A stretch of 40,340 nt of DNA from Crocosphaera sp. (GCA_030065205.1 JASJDN010000039.1:1-40340); one strand, 5' to 3'. Shown: positions 23,592-32,287, counted from the stretch's first letter. The notes: generated from the sequence alone by a model not told the origin. Numbers and translations: made by a program.

Positions 23592-24686
23592 TTAATTAAG
23601 AAACTGTTTCAAAAGTTCTAAAGTTTTTTGTCCTGTCATTTCCCAACTAAATTTTTTTGCTTGTTGCAAACCCAATCTTTTTAACTGCGATCGCATTTCA
23701 TCATCGGTCGCTATTTTTTCCATTGCTGTTGTTAACTCTTCTACATTATACGGGTTAATTAATAAAGCTGCATCTCCTGCAACTTCGGGTAAGGAAGAAA
23801 GATTTGAAGTAATAACAGGAGTACCACATCCCATTGCTTCAAGTACAGGAAAACCAAAACCTTCCCATAAAGAAGGAAACACTAATGCTAAGGCTTTATT
23901 TATAATAATGGGTAACTGTTCGTACTCGACATAATCAAGGATTTTTAGTTGTTTTTCAATGCTGAATTCTTGTGCTTGTTGTATTAATTTAGGCGTATAA
24001 CGTTCATCAGTTGGACCGGCTAACCAAAGTTGATAATCTTGTCGATTTTTTAGCTTAGCAAATGCTTCGACAATTCGGTTAACATTTTTATGGGGGTCAT
24101 GACGACCTAGGTAGAGAAAATAGGGAACATTTAAAGCATCTTTTTGAAGAGTTAAAGGTTTAAAATGTTCTTGATCATAACCCAGTAAAATAGGGGTTAT
24201 TTTTTCAGCAGGAATGTTATAGATATCCACAATATCTTTAGCCGTTGCTTGAGAATTACAAATAATATGTTCAGCTTGTTTGAGAACTTCAGGAATATAA
24301 TATTTAAAATAAGGGGTTAAAGGGGATGTTTTTTTAGGAAACCGTAAAGGAATCAGATCATGTACCATTACTATTGAACGACATTTAGTATATAAAGGTG
24401 CTTCAGGAACAGGAGAAAATAATAAGGATGCTTGTAATCTATTATATATTTTCGGTAGTTTAAACTGTGTCCAAATCAGGCGGTTTAAGTGTCCTCTTGT
24501 TCCTTGTTCTGGGGTTAAATTATTAGGAACTAAATAGGTTCTGAAATCTTGATATGGTTGTGCAGCTAATAACGTCGGTTGTAAAAACTTTAAATAAGGA
24601 ACAACATTGTTGGCATAAATTGTAATTCCTGTTGGTTTTGATAATAGTAATGACAGGTTTATTAGTAATTTCGATTGATTATTCAT
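23592..24686 (-). CDS. glycosyltransferase family 4
   Basis: This 364-aa cytoplasmic GT-B enzyme transfers a sugar from a nucleotide-sugar donor to a growing glycan. The ATG at 24686 (MNNQSKLLINLSLLL) lies 2 nt after the upstream gene's stop; an earlier start at 24740 would overlap that gene by 52 bp. The C-terminal donor domain has YLGRHDPHKNV, then PSLWEGFGFPVLEAMGCGTPVI with the E-x7-E motif, and SLPEVAGDAALLINPYN. The N-terminal half matches mannosyltransferase-like relatives (SIVMVHDLIPLRFP). Donor and acceptor are unknown. Its C-terminus has a broken duplicate at 22816-22992. Confidence 0.93.
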   Translation of the reverse strand: MNNQSKLLINLSLLLSKPTGITIYANNVVPYLKFLQPTLLAAQPYQDFRTYLVPNNLTPEQGTRGHLNRLIWTQFKLPKIYNRLQASLLFSPVPEAPLYTKCRSIVMVHDLIPLRFPKKTSPLTPYFKYYIPEVLKQAEHIICNSQATAKDIVDIYNIPAEKITPILLGYDQEHFKPLTLQKDALNVPYFLYLGRHDPHKNVNRIVEAFAKLKNRQDYQLWLAGPTDERYTPKLIQQAQEFSIEKQLKILDYVEYEQLPIIINKALALVFPSLWEGFGFPVLEAMGCGTPVITSNLSSLPEVAGDAALLINPYNVEELTTAMEKIATDDEMRSQLKRLGLQQAKKFSWEMTGQKTLELLKQFLN

Positions 24687-24688
24687 TA

Positions 24689-25846
24689 TTAAATAATAGA
24701 TTGATATACGTTTAAGGTACCTGTTGCTGTTCGTTCCCAAGAGAATTTTTCCGCTTGTATTTTTCCTTTTTTAATCATCTCTTTTCTTAGATTTGAATTA
24801 TCTACTACTTTCAACATAATTTGCGCTAATTGATAATAGTCAGTGGGATCAATATATAAGGCTGCATCTCCTGCAACTTCGGGTAAAGAAGCGGTATAAG
24901 AGGTAATAACAGGGGAACCTAATGTCATCGCTTCTAAAACAGGTAAACCAAACCCTTCATAAAAAGAAGGATAGATAAATGCTTCTGCTTGACTGTAAAA
25001 AATGGCAACTAATTCATCAGAAATATAGTCTAAATGTTGGATATCTTCTTTGAATTGGGATGATTCTATTTTGCTTAAAATATCTATATAGTTCCACCCT
25101 TTTTTGCCTATTAGTATGAGTTGATGAGGGATTTTGTAGTTTTGTTTTAAATATTCAAACGCTTTAATTAAGGTTAAAATGTTTTTTCTGGGTTCTAAGG
25201 TACTGACAAATAGAAAATAGGGTTTATATAAATAATAATCAATGACATCACGATGATCATACAAGAGTTTACGGTTTAAATAGTTGGGAGAATAACGACT
25301 TGCTTGGGGTGTTACATAAATAATATTGGGGTCAATATTGAGTAATTCTACGATATCTTGTTTGGTGTTTTCTGAAAAGGTTATGATAGCATCTGTCCAA
25401 TTTAAACAGTGTTTAATTCTTTCTAAATACCCTTTAACAATTTTTGTGGAATATTGTGGAAACTTGATAAATGTTAAATCATGAATAGTCATGATTTTGG
25501 CTGCTTTATTGTAAGGAAAAATATAATGATCTGTTCCCTGAATTATATTAGGATTATCTAAATATTTATCAAAATAGGGAAGTAGAAAAGGAGAATATTT
25601 AGCTAATATAGTAGCTAAACTAACAGGGATAGGTAAGCAAGAAACTTGAGGATAAGGAGTTAATAAGTCTGGAGTAGATAAATTACGTTTTAACCAATTT
25701 TTGACTGAGGGATGAAAGTAAATATCTAAGATAAAATTTTCGGTTTCTTGTTGTTGATATAATGCGTTAATTAAATTTAATGTATAAACTCCGATACCAG
25801 TTAATTTTCCTCTAACGGGAGTTGCATCAATACATACTTTAAACAT
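24689..25846 (-). CDS. glycosyltransferase family 4
   Basis: A 385-aa GT-B enzyme with start ATG at 25846 (MFKVCIDATPVRGKLTGIGVYTLN), where the glycine-rich acceptor loop typical of GT4 begins. An upstream in-frame ATG at 25903 would overlap the previous gene. The donor domain has FVSTLEPRKNI, PSFYEGFGLPVLEAMTLGSPVI with E-x7-E, and SLPEVAGDAALYIDP. Spacings of 4 nt (upstream) and 2 nt (downstream) show translational coupling within the glycan cluster. It is related to the next gene but distinct, not a recent duplicate. Donor unknown. Confidence 0.93.
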   Translation of the reverse strand: MFKVCIDATPVRGKLTGIGVYTLNLINALYQQQETENFILDIYFHPSVKNWLKRNLSTPDLLTPYPQVSCLPIPVSLATILAKYSPFLLPYFDKYLDNPNIIQGTDHYIFPYNKAAKIMTIHDLTFIKFPQYSTKIVKGYLERIKHCLNWTDAIITFSENTKQDIVELLNIDPNIIYVTPQASRYSPNYLNRKLLYDHRDVIDYYLYKPYFLFVSTLEPRKNILTLIKAFEYLKQNYKIPHQLILIGKKGWNYIDILSKIESSQFKEDIQHLDYISDELVAIFYSQAEAFIYPSFYEGFGLPVLEAMTLGSPVITSYTASLPEVAGDAALYIDPTDYYQLAQIMLKVVDNSNLRKEMIKKGKIQAEKFSWERTATGTLNVYQSII

Positions 25847-25850
25847 GATT

Positions 25851-27023
25851 TTAAAGAATCGTTTCTTGATAAATTTTATTGATGACACAAGCATAATTAT
25901 CAATACTATGAAATTCTTGATAACTGTGCTGCATTTTTTTTATTTTATCCTGAATAGTGTCACTTTTAATAACTTTTCTAATGATATCAAACACTTGTTT
26001 AGACTCTTCCCAGTCTATGACTAACTCTGGTAAATTATGTTTCAATAGTTCAGAGGCCATCCATGTTTTTTCTGTAACTAATGGGGTTTTTCCTGCCATA
26101 ATAGACTCGGTAAATATTCCTGATGTTCTTCCTTCATAAGCAGGATAGTTATAAGGTAATAAAATAATCTGACTTACCCCCAACCAATGATAATAGTCTT
26201 CTCTATTTAAGTAATTTTGAACTAATATTAAATCCACTCCATTATTAACAGAGATAACTTGAGAAGTTTCTGCACAGACTAACTGAATATTTTTAGTATT
26301 ATCCCCTGAATAATGGGCTAATTTTTTAATAATATTCCATCCTTTTTCTTCTCTAGGGGAACCCGGCCACCAACAAATAATCCTAGAAATATCTTGAGAC
26401 TTTATGCTACAATGACTAATATCAGTATGAGGGATAGGCATCACTGTTACTTGGGTATTAAAGTAGTTTGATAAAGATTTACTTAAGCGATCACTATCAG
26501 TTAAAAGTTTAAATCTTCCTGATTTTATTCTCTTTTTAATCAAAGCATTAAGTAACTTATAAATCCAGCGAGTATTATCTTTATGAGTATCTAATCGATA
26601 TAATAACCAAACAGATAAATTATCAGTTGGAACCCATAATAAAGCAAGATATAAAGCCAATAATTGTAAATGAATAAATCTTTCTAAAAAGATGATAGAA
26701 CAACGAGAATGATTGATAATGTCAAAGTTTAAATAATTAGTGATAGTTTTGGCTAGTTTTACGCTTTCATTAATTCTCAAAATTTTTATTAACAAATTCC
26801 CTTCTTTTTCTAAATCGTTATTACTTAAACCTTCATGCCAACCTGTCGGTAGATTATCAACTTTGTTATCAACTGGAACAATAACTTTATGTTGCCACCC
26901 TAACCGTTTAACTGCTTGAGTAACCGCTTTGTGATAGGGAATAATATGTCCTTCACCTTCCATCAAATTAGGAATTAATGATATAAATATAGGTGATAAC
27001 TGCTTTCCCTCATCTTGACTCAT
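25851..27023 (-). CDS. putative GT-B glycosyltransferase
   Basis: A 390-aa protein that is a more divergent glycosyltransferase. The N-terminus PIFISLIPNLMEGEGHIIPY with AVTQAVKRLGWQHKVIVP suits an acceptor domain. The C-terminal half has SRIICWWPGSPREEKGW (donor-domain start) and YEGRTSGIFTESIMAGKTPLVTEK, where FTES-x-MAGKTP replaces the usual E-x7-E loop of GT4 but keeps its shape. It lies between gmhB (13 nt upstream) and the next glycosyltransferase (4 nt downstream). Glycosyltransferase fold likely; family and substrates uncertain. Confidence 0.75.
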   Translation of the reverse strand: MSQDEGKQLSPIFISLIPNLMEGEGHIIPYHKAVTQAVKRLGWQHKVIVPVDNKVDNLPTGWHEGLSNNDLEKEGNLLIKILRINESVKLAKTITNYLNFDIINHSRCSIIFLERFIHLQLLALYLALLWVPTDNLSVWLLYRLDTHKDNTRWIYKLLNALIKKRIKSGRFKLLTDSDRLSKSLSNYFNTQVTVMPIPHTDISHCSIKSQDISRIICWWPGSPREEKGWNIIKKLAHYSGDNTKNIQLVCAETSQVISVNNGVDLILVQNYLNREDYYHWLGVSQIILLPYNYPAYEGRTSGIFTESIMAGKTPLVTEKTWMASELLKHNLPELVIDWEESKQVFDIIRKVIKSDTIQDKIKKMQHSYQEFHSIDNYACVINKIYQETIL

Positions 27024-27036
27024 GGTTGATTTTTAA

Positions 27037-27603
27037 CTAAGGTTTAATCAGTTTAACTGTATCTTGTAAACTTTCAAAAATTTCAACTTTGCGGGAATAT
27101 TGAGTAATATTTTGCAACGTCTCTTCTCCTCTTCCAGTTAACACTAAAACAGGTTGACATTCCGCATTAATGGCACATTGTACATCACTAGGAGCATCCC
27201 CAACAAAGAAAGATTGTGATAGGGAAATCCCATGTTTTTTAGAAGCATCAATTAACATTTTTGGAGAAGGTTTACGACAGCTACAGTTATCTTGAGGATG
27301 ATGGGGACATAAAGAAATGTCTGTGAATTTCACCCCAAACTTACCATATTCATCAATAATATAATTGTGAACTTTTTCCACATCTTCTAACGTATAGTAA
27401 CCCCTTCCTACCCCCGCTTGATTAGTAATTAAAATCAATAAATAACCAGCATCTTGCCATTGTTTTAAGGCTTCCCCTGCACCCAGAGGAAGCTCAACTT
27501 GTTCCACTTTACTAAGATAAGGAACGTACTTGATAACAACCCCATCTCTATCCAAAAATAGAGCCTTTTGGAGTTGTGTATAAGGGGTAAGAGTTATGGT
27601 CAT
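27037..27603 (-). CDS. gmhB: D-glycero-D-manno-heptose 1,7-bisphosphate 7-phosphatase
   Basis: A 188-aa HAD-family (IIIA) phosphatase that removes the 7-phosphate from heptose 1,7-bisphosphate on the way to ADP- or GDP-heptose. Catalytic Asp residues lie in FLDRDGVV (18-23). The GmhB-specific zinc loop is C99-P-H-H-...-C107-S-C109-RKPSP. The last acidic motif is FVGDAPSDVQCA. It is 9 nt after gmhA on the same strand. The kinase and nucleotidyltransferase of the pathway (HldE, or HddA/HddC) are not in the window. Confidence 0.9.
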   Translation of the reverse strand: MTITLTPYTQLQKALFLDRDGVVIKYVPYLSKVEQVELPLGAGEALKQWQDAGYLLILITNQAGVGRGYYTLEDVEKVHNYIIDEYGKFGVKFTDISLCPHHPQDNCSCRKPSPKMLIDASKKHGISLSQSFFVGDAPSDVQCAINAECQPVLVLTGRGEETLQNITQYSRKVEIFESLQDTVKLIKP

Positions 27604-27612
27604 CTTTACTTT

Positions 27613-28203
27613 TTAGACAGCGATTTGTGCTTCTAAACCAGCTTTCGCAAATAATTGTGCTTCCACCTGTTCACAAATACGATGATAAGAGATCAGATGA
27701 ATTTCTTGAATATAGGGGGTATGATATTCAGAGACGAATAAAGGATAATCTGTGAGATCCTTTAACATACCGCCATTATTACCCGCCATGCCAATAGTCA
27801 GCAAGCCTAAATCTTTAGCCATTTCCATCGCGCGGATAACGTTAGCAGACTTCCCAGAGGTAGAAATACCCCAAAGGATGTCCCCTGGTTGAGCAAATGC
27901 TTCTACCTGACGAGCAAAAACTGTCTCAAACTCATAATCATTTGACCATGCTGTTAATGTAGCCGGATTTGTTCCTAATGCGATCGCAGGTAACCCCTTT
28001 CGATGCAGTTGAAACCGTCCGACAAACTCAGCAGCAATGTGTTGAGCATCGGCTGCGGAGCCACCATTTCCACAGATTAGCAGTTTATTCCCTGCTTTGA
28101 ACTGTCTAGCTACGATACCGATAGTATGCTCTAGCGCACGACAGTATTTAGGGTTAAACGCTTCCTCTAGGCAATTGAGCCTATGTTGAATCCAATAGTT
28201 CAC
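27613..28203 (-). CDS. gmhA: sedoheptulose-7-phosphate isomerase
   Basis: This 196-aa SIS-fold enzyme converts sedoheptulose 7-phosphate to D-glycero-D-manno-heptose 7-phosphate, the first committed step of nucleotide-heptose synthesis. GNGGSAADAQHIAAEF (45-60) and GISTSGKSANVIRAM are GmhA signatures, and the former includes a histidine that helps bind catalytic zinc. E. coli GmhA is 192 aa. The gene lies between the reductase (22 nt upstream) and gmhB (9 nt downstream). DiaA-type SIS relatives are an alternative, but the pairing with gmhB decides for GmhA. Confidence 0.9.
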   Translation of the reverse strand: MNYWIQHRLNCLEEAFNPKYCRALEHTIGIVARQFKAGNKLLICGNGGSAADAQHIAAEFVGRFQLHRKGLPAIALGTNPATLTAWSNDYEFETVFARQVEAFAQPGDILWGISTSGKSANVIRAMEMAKDLGLLTIGMAGNNGGMLKDLTDYPLFVSEYHTPYIQEIHLISYHRICEQVEAQLFAKAGLEAQIAV

Positions 28204-28225
28204 CGTTCCTTCCTCACATATTCAG

Positions 28226-29158
28226 TTAATTAGCAGGTACAAGTTTTTCTTGCTCCTGCCAAAACCACTCGATTGTTTTCGTTAATCCTAATTCTAATGG
28301 AGTTAAGCCGAAATTGGGTAAAGATTGCTTAAGTTTGTCAACCACTAAGCATTTAGACTTAGCTCCCACATAACGGGAGGTGTCAAACTGAATTTTATTG
28401 AAGTCATATCCGACAGATTCACAAATAATTTTAGCGAAGTGACGAATAGTAAACTCCTCCCCGGCACCGATGTTAATGAGGTCATTATCAATCGTGTGGG
28501 ATAATTCCATAGCAATCTTAGCAAAATCCTCCACAAAGACAAGCTCCCGTGATTGGTAGCCATCTCCCCATAGGATAACGGGTTCATCATACAGTTTACC
28601 GCGAATAATTTTACGGATCAGATCGAAGATGAAGTGCATCTGGCGACCGTCGGTATGATACCCTGTCCCGTATAAGGTAGAAGGGACTAAACATAGATAT
28701 TTTAAGCCATATTGCTTATTCAAGGCCAACAGTCCTGCATAGAGCATTCTTTTGGTCATCGCATAAGTAAATAGGCTACTAATGGGCATCCCTGTTAGAT
28801 AATTCTCTTCTACTAGAGGTAAGTCGGGATCATAGGCACAACTTGTTCCCATACAAATAAATTTAGCCTGGGGTTGATGTTTTTGCCACCACGTCAAGAC
28901 ATGGGTATTCATCTGTTGGTTGATAATCCATTGTTCTCCTGGATGATATAAACAAAAGTCCCCTGCTTGAGTCCAGGCCGCTAAATGATAGATTTGATCG
29001 TAGGTAATATCATTAAAATTGAGTAACGAGTCTGGTTGTGTCAGATCGCAGTTTTTAGAGTTTAATTTGATGATGTCGTGGCCTTGGGTTTCGAGTTGAG
29101 AACATAAGTTCGTCCCCAGAAACCCAGATGCACCGGTAACTAAGATTTTCATAGTCAT
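28226..29158 (-). CDS. GDP-fucose-synthase-like NAD(P)-dependent epimerase/reductase
   Basis: A 310-aa short-chain dehydrogenase of the extended nucleotide-sugar type. The nucleotide-binding loop TGASGFLG lies at 8-15, the active-site Ser/Cys pair at S106-C107 (MGTSCAYDPDLPL), and the catalytic Y132-x3-K136 in YAMTK. The TSC-x-Y and PLVEENYLTG region resembles GDP-L-fucose synthase (Fcl/WcaG), which epimerises and reduces a 4-keto-6-deoxy GDP-sugar. Beside gmhA/gmhB it may instead act on a GDP-heptose derivative, as DmhB does. It heads the minus-strand glycan operon. Start could be M1 or M3. Confidence 0.85.
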   Translation of the reverse strand: MTMKILVTGASGFLGTNLCSQLETQGHDIIKLNSKNCDLTQPDSLLNFNDITYDQIYHLAAWTQAGDFCLYHPGEQWIINQQMNTHVLTWWQKHQPQAKFICMGTSCAYDPDLPLVEENYLTGMPISSLFTYAMTKRMLYAGLLALNKQYGLKYLCLVPSTLYGTGYHTDGRQMHFIFDLIRKIIRGKLYDEPVILWGDGYQSRELVFVEDFAKIAMELSHTIDNDLINIGAGEEFTIRHFAKIICESVGYDFNKIQFDTSRYVGAKSKCLVVDKLKQSLPNFGLTPLELGLTKTIEWFWQEQEKLVPAN

Positions 29159-29348
29159 ATCCTATGAACAACATTAACGTCTGATTAACAGAGGTCAAGT
29201 AGAGACACTATACCTGTGACGTAACGTTTTGTAAAGTGTTGCCTTGGTTGGAGAAGGTTAAAACAATGAGCAACTTGTTAAAAAAAGATATTTTTGAAGA
29301 AAAGTAAATATACTAAATGATGATTCTTTGAGGATCTAGTTTGCGTTT

Positions 29349-29354
29349 TATAAT
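29349..29354 (+). promoter_or_regulatory. -10 element TATAAT before the pentapeptide gene
   Basis: A perfect TATAAT with weak -35 TTGAGG at 29328-29333 (15-nt spacing), 61 nt upstream of the ATG at 29416. The gap to the divergent reductase gene (29159-29415) shows nothing else clear. Confidence 0.4.
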
Positions 29355-29415
29355 GGTAATTAAAGGAGGATAGGTTTGAGATTTAAGCTACATTGATTCA
29401 ACCTATTCGGGTATC

Positions 29416-30543
29416 ATGGGAAATCATAAAAAAAATACTGTCAAATTGAAAGATTCAAAAGACCAATTTAAAACCATAAGTGTAATAGTAGGTATAATAG
29501 TTTCCCTATTGCCTTTTTTTATTAGCTGGAGAGTTTCTGTCCATACTGAGCAAGTTGAAGAAACTAAACAATTAAATAATTATCTTGATAAGCTGAATGA
29601 AATTATTATAGGAAAAGAGAGTGAAAAAGAAACAAAATTGATACATGATAGACCAGCCTTTGCATTTAAGTTAGAAAAGATCAAAGAAATTGATTATCTC
29701 ACTAGAGCGTATACAAGAAACTTAAATAGTGATAGTAGGAGAGTTGTCCTTATTTATCTATATGAATCTGGCTTAATTAATCATCGTAACGCAGTAAAAC
29801 ACTCAATCGATGATAAACAGATTGGACTAGAAGGAGTCTGCGGAAACTATCAGGAAGACTTTGGTAGATTAAGGGAACCAATAAAAACTTCGGAAGAAAA
29901 GTTGCTAAAACAAGAGAAACTGACTGAAAGAGAAATTAAAAAAGCTAAAAAAGCTAAAGAAAAGATCGCTAAATTCCCTCATTGTAATCTTAGTACCAAC
30001 AGATATTATTTGAATGATATTGATATGAGTAATATATTTTTAGAAAATATTAAACTGCATTATTCATATCTCGATGGAGCTAATTTTACTGCTGCAACAC
30101 TCAACGGTGCAACATTCAGGGGTAGTGGATTCAGAAAAGCTAATTTTACTAAAGCAGAACTCGAAAAAGTCGATTTTAGTGGTCGTCATAGTGAGAAATT
30201 TACTGTTCTTAAGGGAGCTAATTTTACGGAGGCTGTTCTTGAGGGAGCTAATTTTCTTTATACTAATCTTTCAGAAGCGAATTTTACTGATGCTGATTTA
30301 ACTAAGGCTAATTTAACTAAGGCTAATTTAACTAATGTAAAGCTTCAAGGTGCAATATTTGGAGATGCTCAGTGTACGGAGCAAAACAAAAATAATGATA
30401 AGAATCTTAACTGTGCAAATTTATATTACACAACGTTAGAAGGTGCTAAAGATATTAACATTGATGAAATCAAAAAAGCATACAATTGGAGATCAGTGAA
30501 AGGTAACGATATAAGAAAAGAATTAGGATTGCCAATAGAATAA
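29416..30543 (+). CDS. membrane-anchored pentapeptide-repeat protein
   Basis: A 375-aa protein with a transmembrane helix at about 20-38 after a Lys-rich cytoplasmic N-terminus. A charged helical linker (about 40-190) contains TSEEKLLKQEKLTEREIKKA. A right-handed beta-helix of pentapeptide repeats (about 215-310, A-N/D-F/L-x-x) includes GANFTEA, GANFLYT, EANFTDADLTKANLTKANL. The helix core carries mostly Asn-Phe and Asn-Leu pairs. Pentapeptide proteins are common in cyanobacteria and usually lack assigned functions; some mimic DNA and protect gyrase, but that cannot be claimed here. No partner gene is evident. Confidence 0.85.
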   Translation: MGNHKKNTVKLKDSKDQFKTISVIVGIIVSLLPFFISWRVSVHTEQVEETKQLNNYLDKLNEIIIGKESEKETKLIHDRPAFAFKLEKIKEIDYLTRAYTRNLNSDSRRVVLIYLYESGLINHRNAVKHSIDDKQIGLEGVCGNYQEDFGRLREPIKTSEEKLLKQEKLTEREIKKAKKAKEKIAKFPHCNLSTNRYYLNDIDMSNIFLENIKLHYSYLDGANFTAATLNGATFRGSGFRKANFTKAELEKVDFSGRHSEKFTVLKGANFTEAVLEGANFLYTNLSEANFTDADLTKANLTKANLTNVKLQGAIFGDAQCTEQNKNNDKNLNCANLYYTTLEGAKDINIDEIKKAYNWRSVKGNDIRKELGLPIE

Positions 30544-30565
30544 AAATATTGAGTTATGATTGCTC

Positions 30566-30817
30566 TTATTTATTCTGTTGTAAATTTTCCCTTAATTGGT
30601 TAATAGCGATTTCTCCATCAATTCCTTGATATTGATCTAATTGTTGTGCTGCTATATCAATTTTTTGCTCAATTTCTTTAATCCATTGCTCGTATTCATT
30701 GCGTTTTTCTAATAAAATCAAAGCTTCTTCGAGTACATTATCTATACTGGTATATTTACCAGAAATAATTTGTTTTTGAATAAGGTTTTCTAGTTTAGAA
30801 TTAGGTATAATATTCAT
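30566..30817 (-). CDS. ParD/CopG-like antitoxin without a toxin
   Basis: An 83-aa protein with a ParD-like layout. SKLENLIQKQIISGKYTSID is the short beta/helix DNA-binding part, VLEEALILLEKRNEYEQWIKE the ribbon-helix-helix second helix leading into the C-terminal extension, and the toxin-binding tail follows. The downstream interval on its strand (30544-30565) is too short for a RelE/ParE toxin, and the pentapeptide gene ends there in the opposite direction. It appears orphaned. It could regulate its own expression or neutralise a toxin encoded elsewhere. Confidence 0.75.
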   Translation of the reverse strand: MNIIPNSKLENLIQKQIISGKYTSIDNVLEEALILLEKRNEYEQWIKEIEQKIDIAAQQLDQYQGIDGEIAINQLRENLQQNK

Positions 30818-30938
30818 TACTTGTTACTCCCTTGGTGATAGCAAGAACTTATTATGTAAATATTTTATCCTCTTTTACTGAAAATTAGTATAATGTATAT
30901 AAATTTGTACATCAGCACTAACTAAAAAAATAAAAATT

Positions 30939-31220
30939 ATGTTCAGTTATGAAATAACCTCACCCACTGAAGCAAGAAATAGCTTGTTTCAGTTATTAGA
31001 AAAAGTAGCAAAAGATCATCAGGTATGTATCATCAATCGTCAAGATGGAGAAAATGTCGCTTTAATTTCTGAATCAGATTTAAGAAGTTTAGTAGAAACA
31101 GTTTATTTATTGCGAAACCCTGCAAATGCACGTCGATTATTTGATGCAATAGACGAATCTATCACAGGAAAAATACAACCCCAAACCATTGAATACTTAA
31201 AACAGGAATTAGGAATTTAA
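30939..31220 (+). CDS. YefM/Phd-family antitoxin without an adjacent toxin
   Basis: A 93-aa antitoxin with the YefM pattern: EITSPTEARNSLFQLLEKVAK (DNA-binding helix-turn), CIINRQDGENVALISESDLRSL (beta hairpin), then a C-terminal helix ending EYLKQELGI. Intact pairs have yoeB immediately downstream, but here the next gene at 31276 is a Uma2-type protein in a 55-nt-spaced tandem. The toxin may be lost, or the Uma2 protein may be an unrelated neighbour. Confidence 0.8.
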   Translation: MFSYEITSPTEARNSLFQLLEKVAKDHQVCIINRQDGENVALISESDLRSLVETVYLLRNPANARRLFDAIDESITGKIQPQTIEYLKQELGI

Positions 31221-31275
31221 TAAAAAAATAATAGATAATTGATAAGTAGTAGAAACAAAGTTTAAAATAAAAATA

Positions 31276-31974
31276 ATGACACAAAGTATCACAAAAACTA
31301 CCGTAAATATTCCCCCGTTAGAAAATGGCGATCGCTTAACTCGTCTAGAGTTTGAAACCCGTTATCAACAGATGACTCATGTTAAAAAAGCAGAATTAAT
31401 TGAAGGTATCGTTTATCTAGGATCTCCTGTAAAAATCAATCAACATGGCGCACCTCACGCTAATATTATAGGATGGCTTGGTTTTTATAGTGCTTATACC
31501 AATGGTGTTCAAATAGGGGATAATTGTACAGTGAGATTAGATCCAGAAAATGAACCGCAACCGGATGCTTTATTAAGGATAGAAAAGGGTGGACAATCAA
31601 TAATTAGTGAAGATGGATATGTAGAAGGTGCGCCAGAATTAATAGTAGAAATTGCAGCGAGTACCGTATCTATTGATTTACATGATAAATTAAAAGCCTA
31701 TCGTCGTAATCAAGTTCAAGAATATTTAGTTTGGCGAGTGGATGATAATGAAATTGATTGGTTCAGACTAAAAGAAGAAAAATATATTAAATTAAAAGCA
31801 GATGAAAATGGTATTATAAAGAGTGAAGTTTATCAGGGTTTATGGTTAGATGTGAATGCTTTATTAAGAGGAGATTTGGCAACCGTATTAAATATATTAC
31901 AACAAGAACTTAACACATCTGAGCATCAAACTTTTGTCAAGAAATTATCGACTAATATAACCAACAATGAGTAA
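31276..31974 (+). CDS. Uma2 (DUF820) nuclease-fold protein
   Basis: A 232-aa protein of the Uma2/DUF820 family, greatly expanded in cyanobacteria and with a PD-(D/E)XK-like restriction-endonuclease fold. Signatures: LTRLEFETRYQQM (start), AELIEGIVYLGSPVKINQHG, NEPQPDALLRIEK, then PELIVEIAASTVSIDLHDKL and KAYRRNQVQEYLVW with the acidic/Lys active-site pattern. Cellular role unknown; many copies lie near mobile or toxin-antitoxin genes, as here. Confidence 0.9.
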   Translation: MTQSITKTTVNIPPLENGDRLTRLEFETRYQQMTHVKKAELIEGIVYLGSPVKINQHGAPHANIIGWLGFYSAYTNGVQIGDNCTVRLDPENEPQPDALLRIEKGGQSIISEDGYVEGAPELIVEIAASTVSIDLHDKLKAYRRNQVQEYLVWRVDDNEIDWFRLKEEKYIKLKADENGIIKSEVYQGLWLDVNALLRGDLATVLNILQQELNTSEHQTFVKKLSTNITNNE

Positions 31975-32287
31975 AGTTTTATGTCAGTCATTACTTATTT
32001 CTGCTTTAAAAATATAGATCACAGATTAATTATACTGATTTCTTATACTTCAGATTAACTGTAATTATAGTTTAATTATCCCACAGACTAATCATTAAGA
32101 GTTAATTCCACATCAATTATAGCCTATGCTCTAGGTCAGTAATTTGATAAACTAATACAGTATCGTTGCGTTATCTACATTCTGTCTATTCTGAAGGAAT
32201 AAACGATTGAAGATCACCAATCGCTTAATACTGTCAAAATATCTCAAAAAAATCACCAGAAAAAAATATCTACAAAGGAATAAAATT
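31975..32287. other. 313-bp AT-rich intergenic region
   Basis: No gene, clear promoter pair or terminator was seen. The string CAGATTAA occurs twice (near 32030 and 32055) within an AT-rich stretch. An upstream TTG frame extends into this region but lacks homology. The downstream gene has a good ribosome site at 32274-32279. Confidence 0.4.

Noticed and set aside
29211-29240. NtcA-like GTA-N8-TAC site
   Set aside because: The best string near 29,220 (GTAACGTTTTGTAA) misses the final TAC base pattern.
32207-32287. TTG start extending the DUF1499 protein
   Set aside because: A 27-residue Lys-rich extension lacks homology, while the ATG at 32288 has a good ribosome site.
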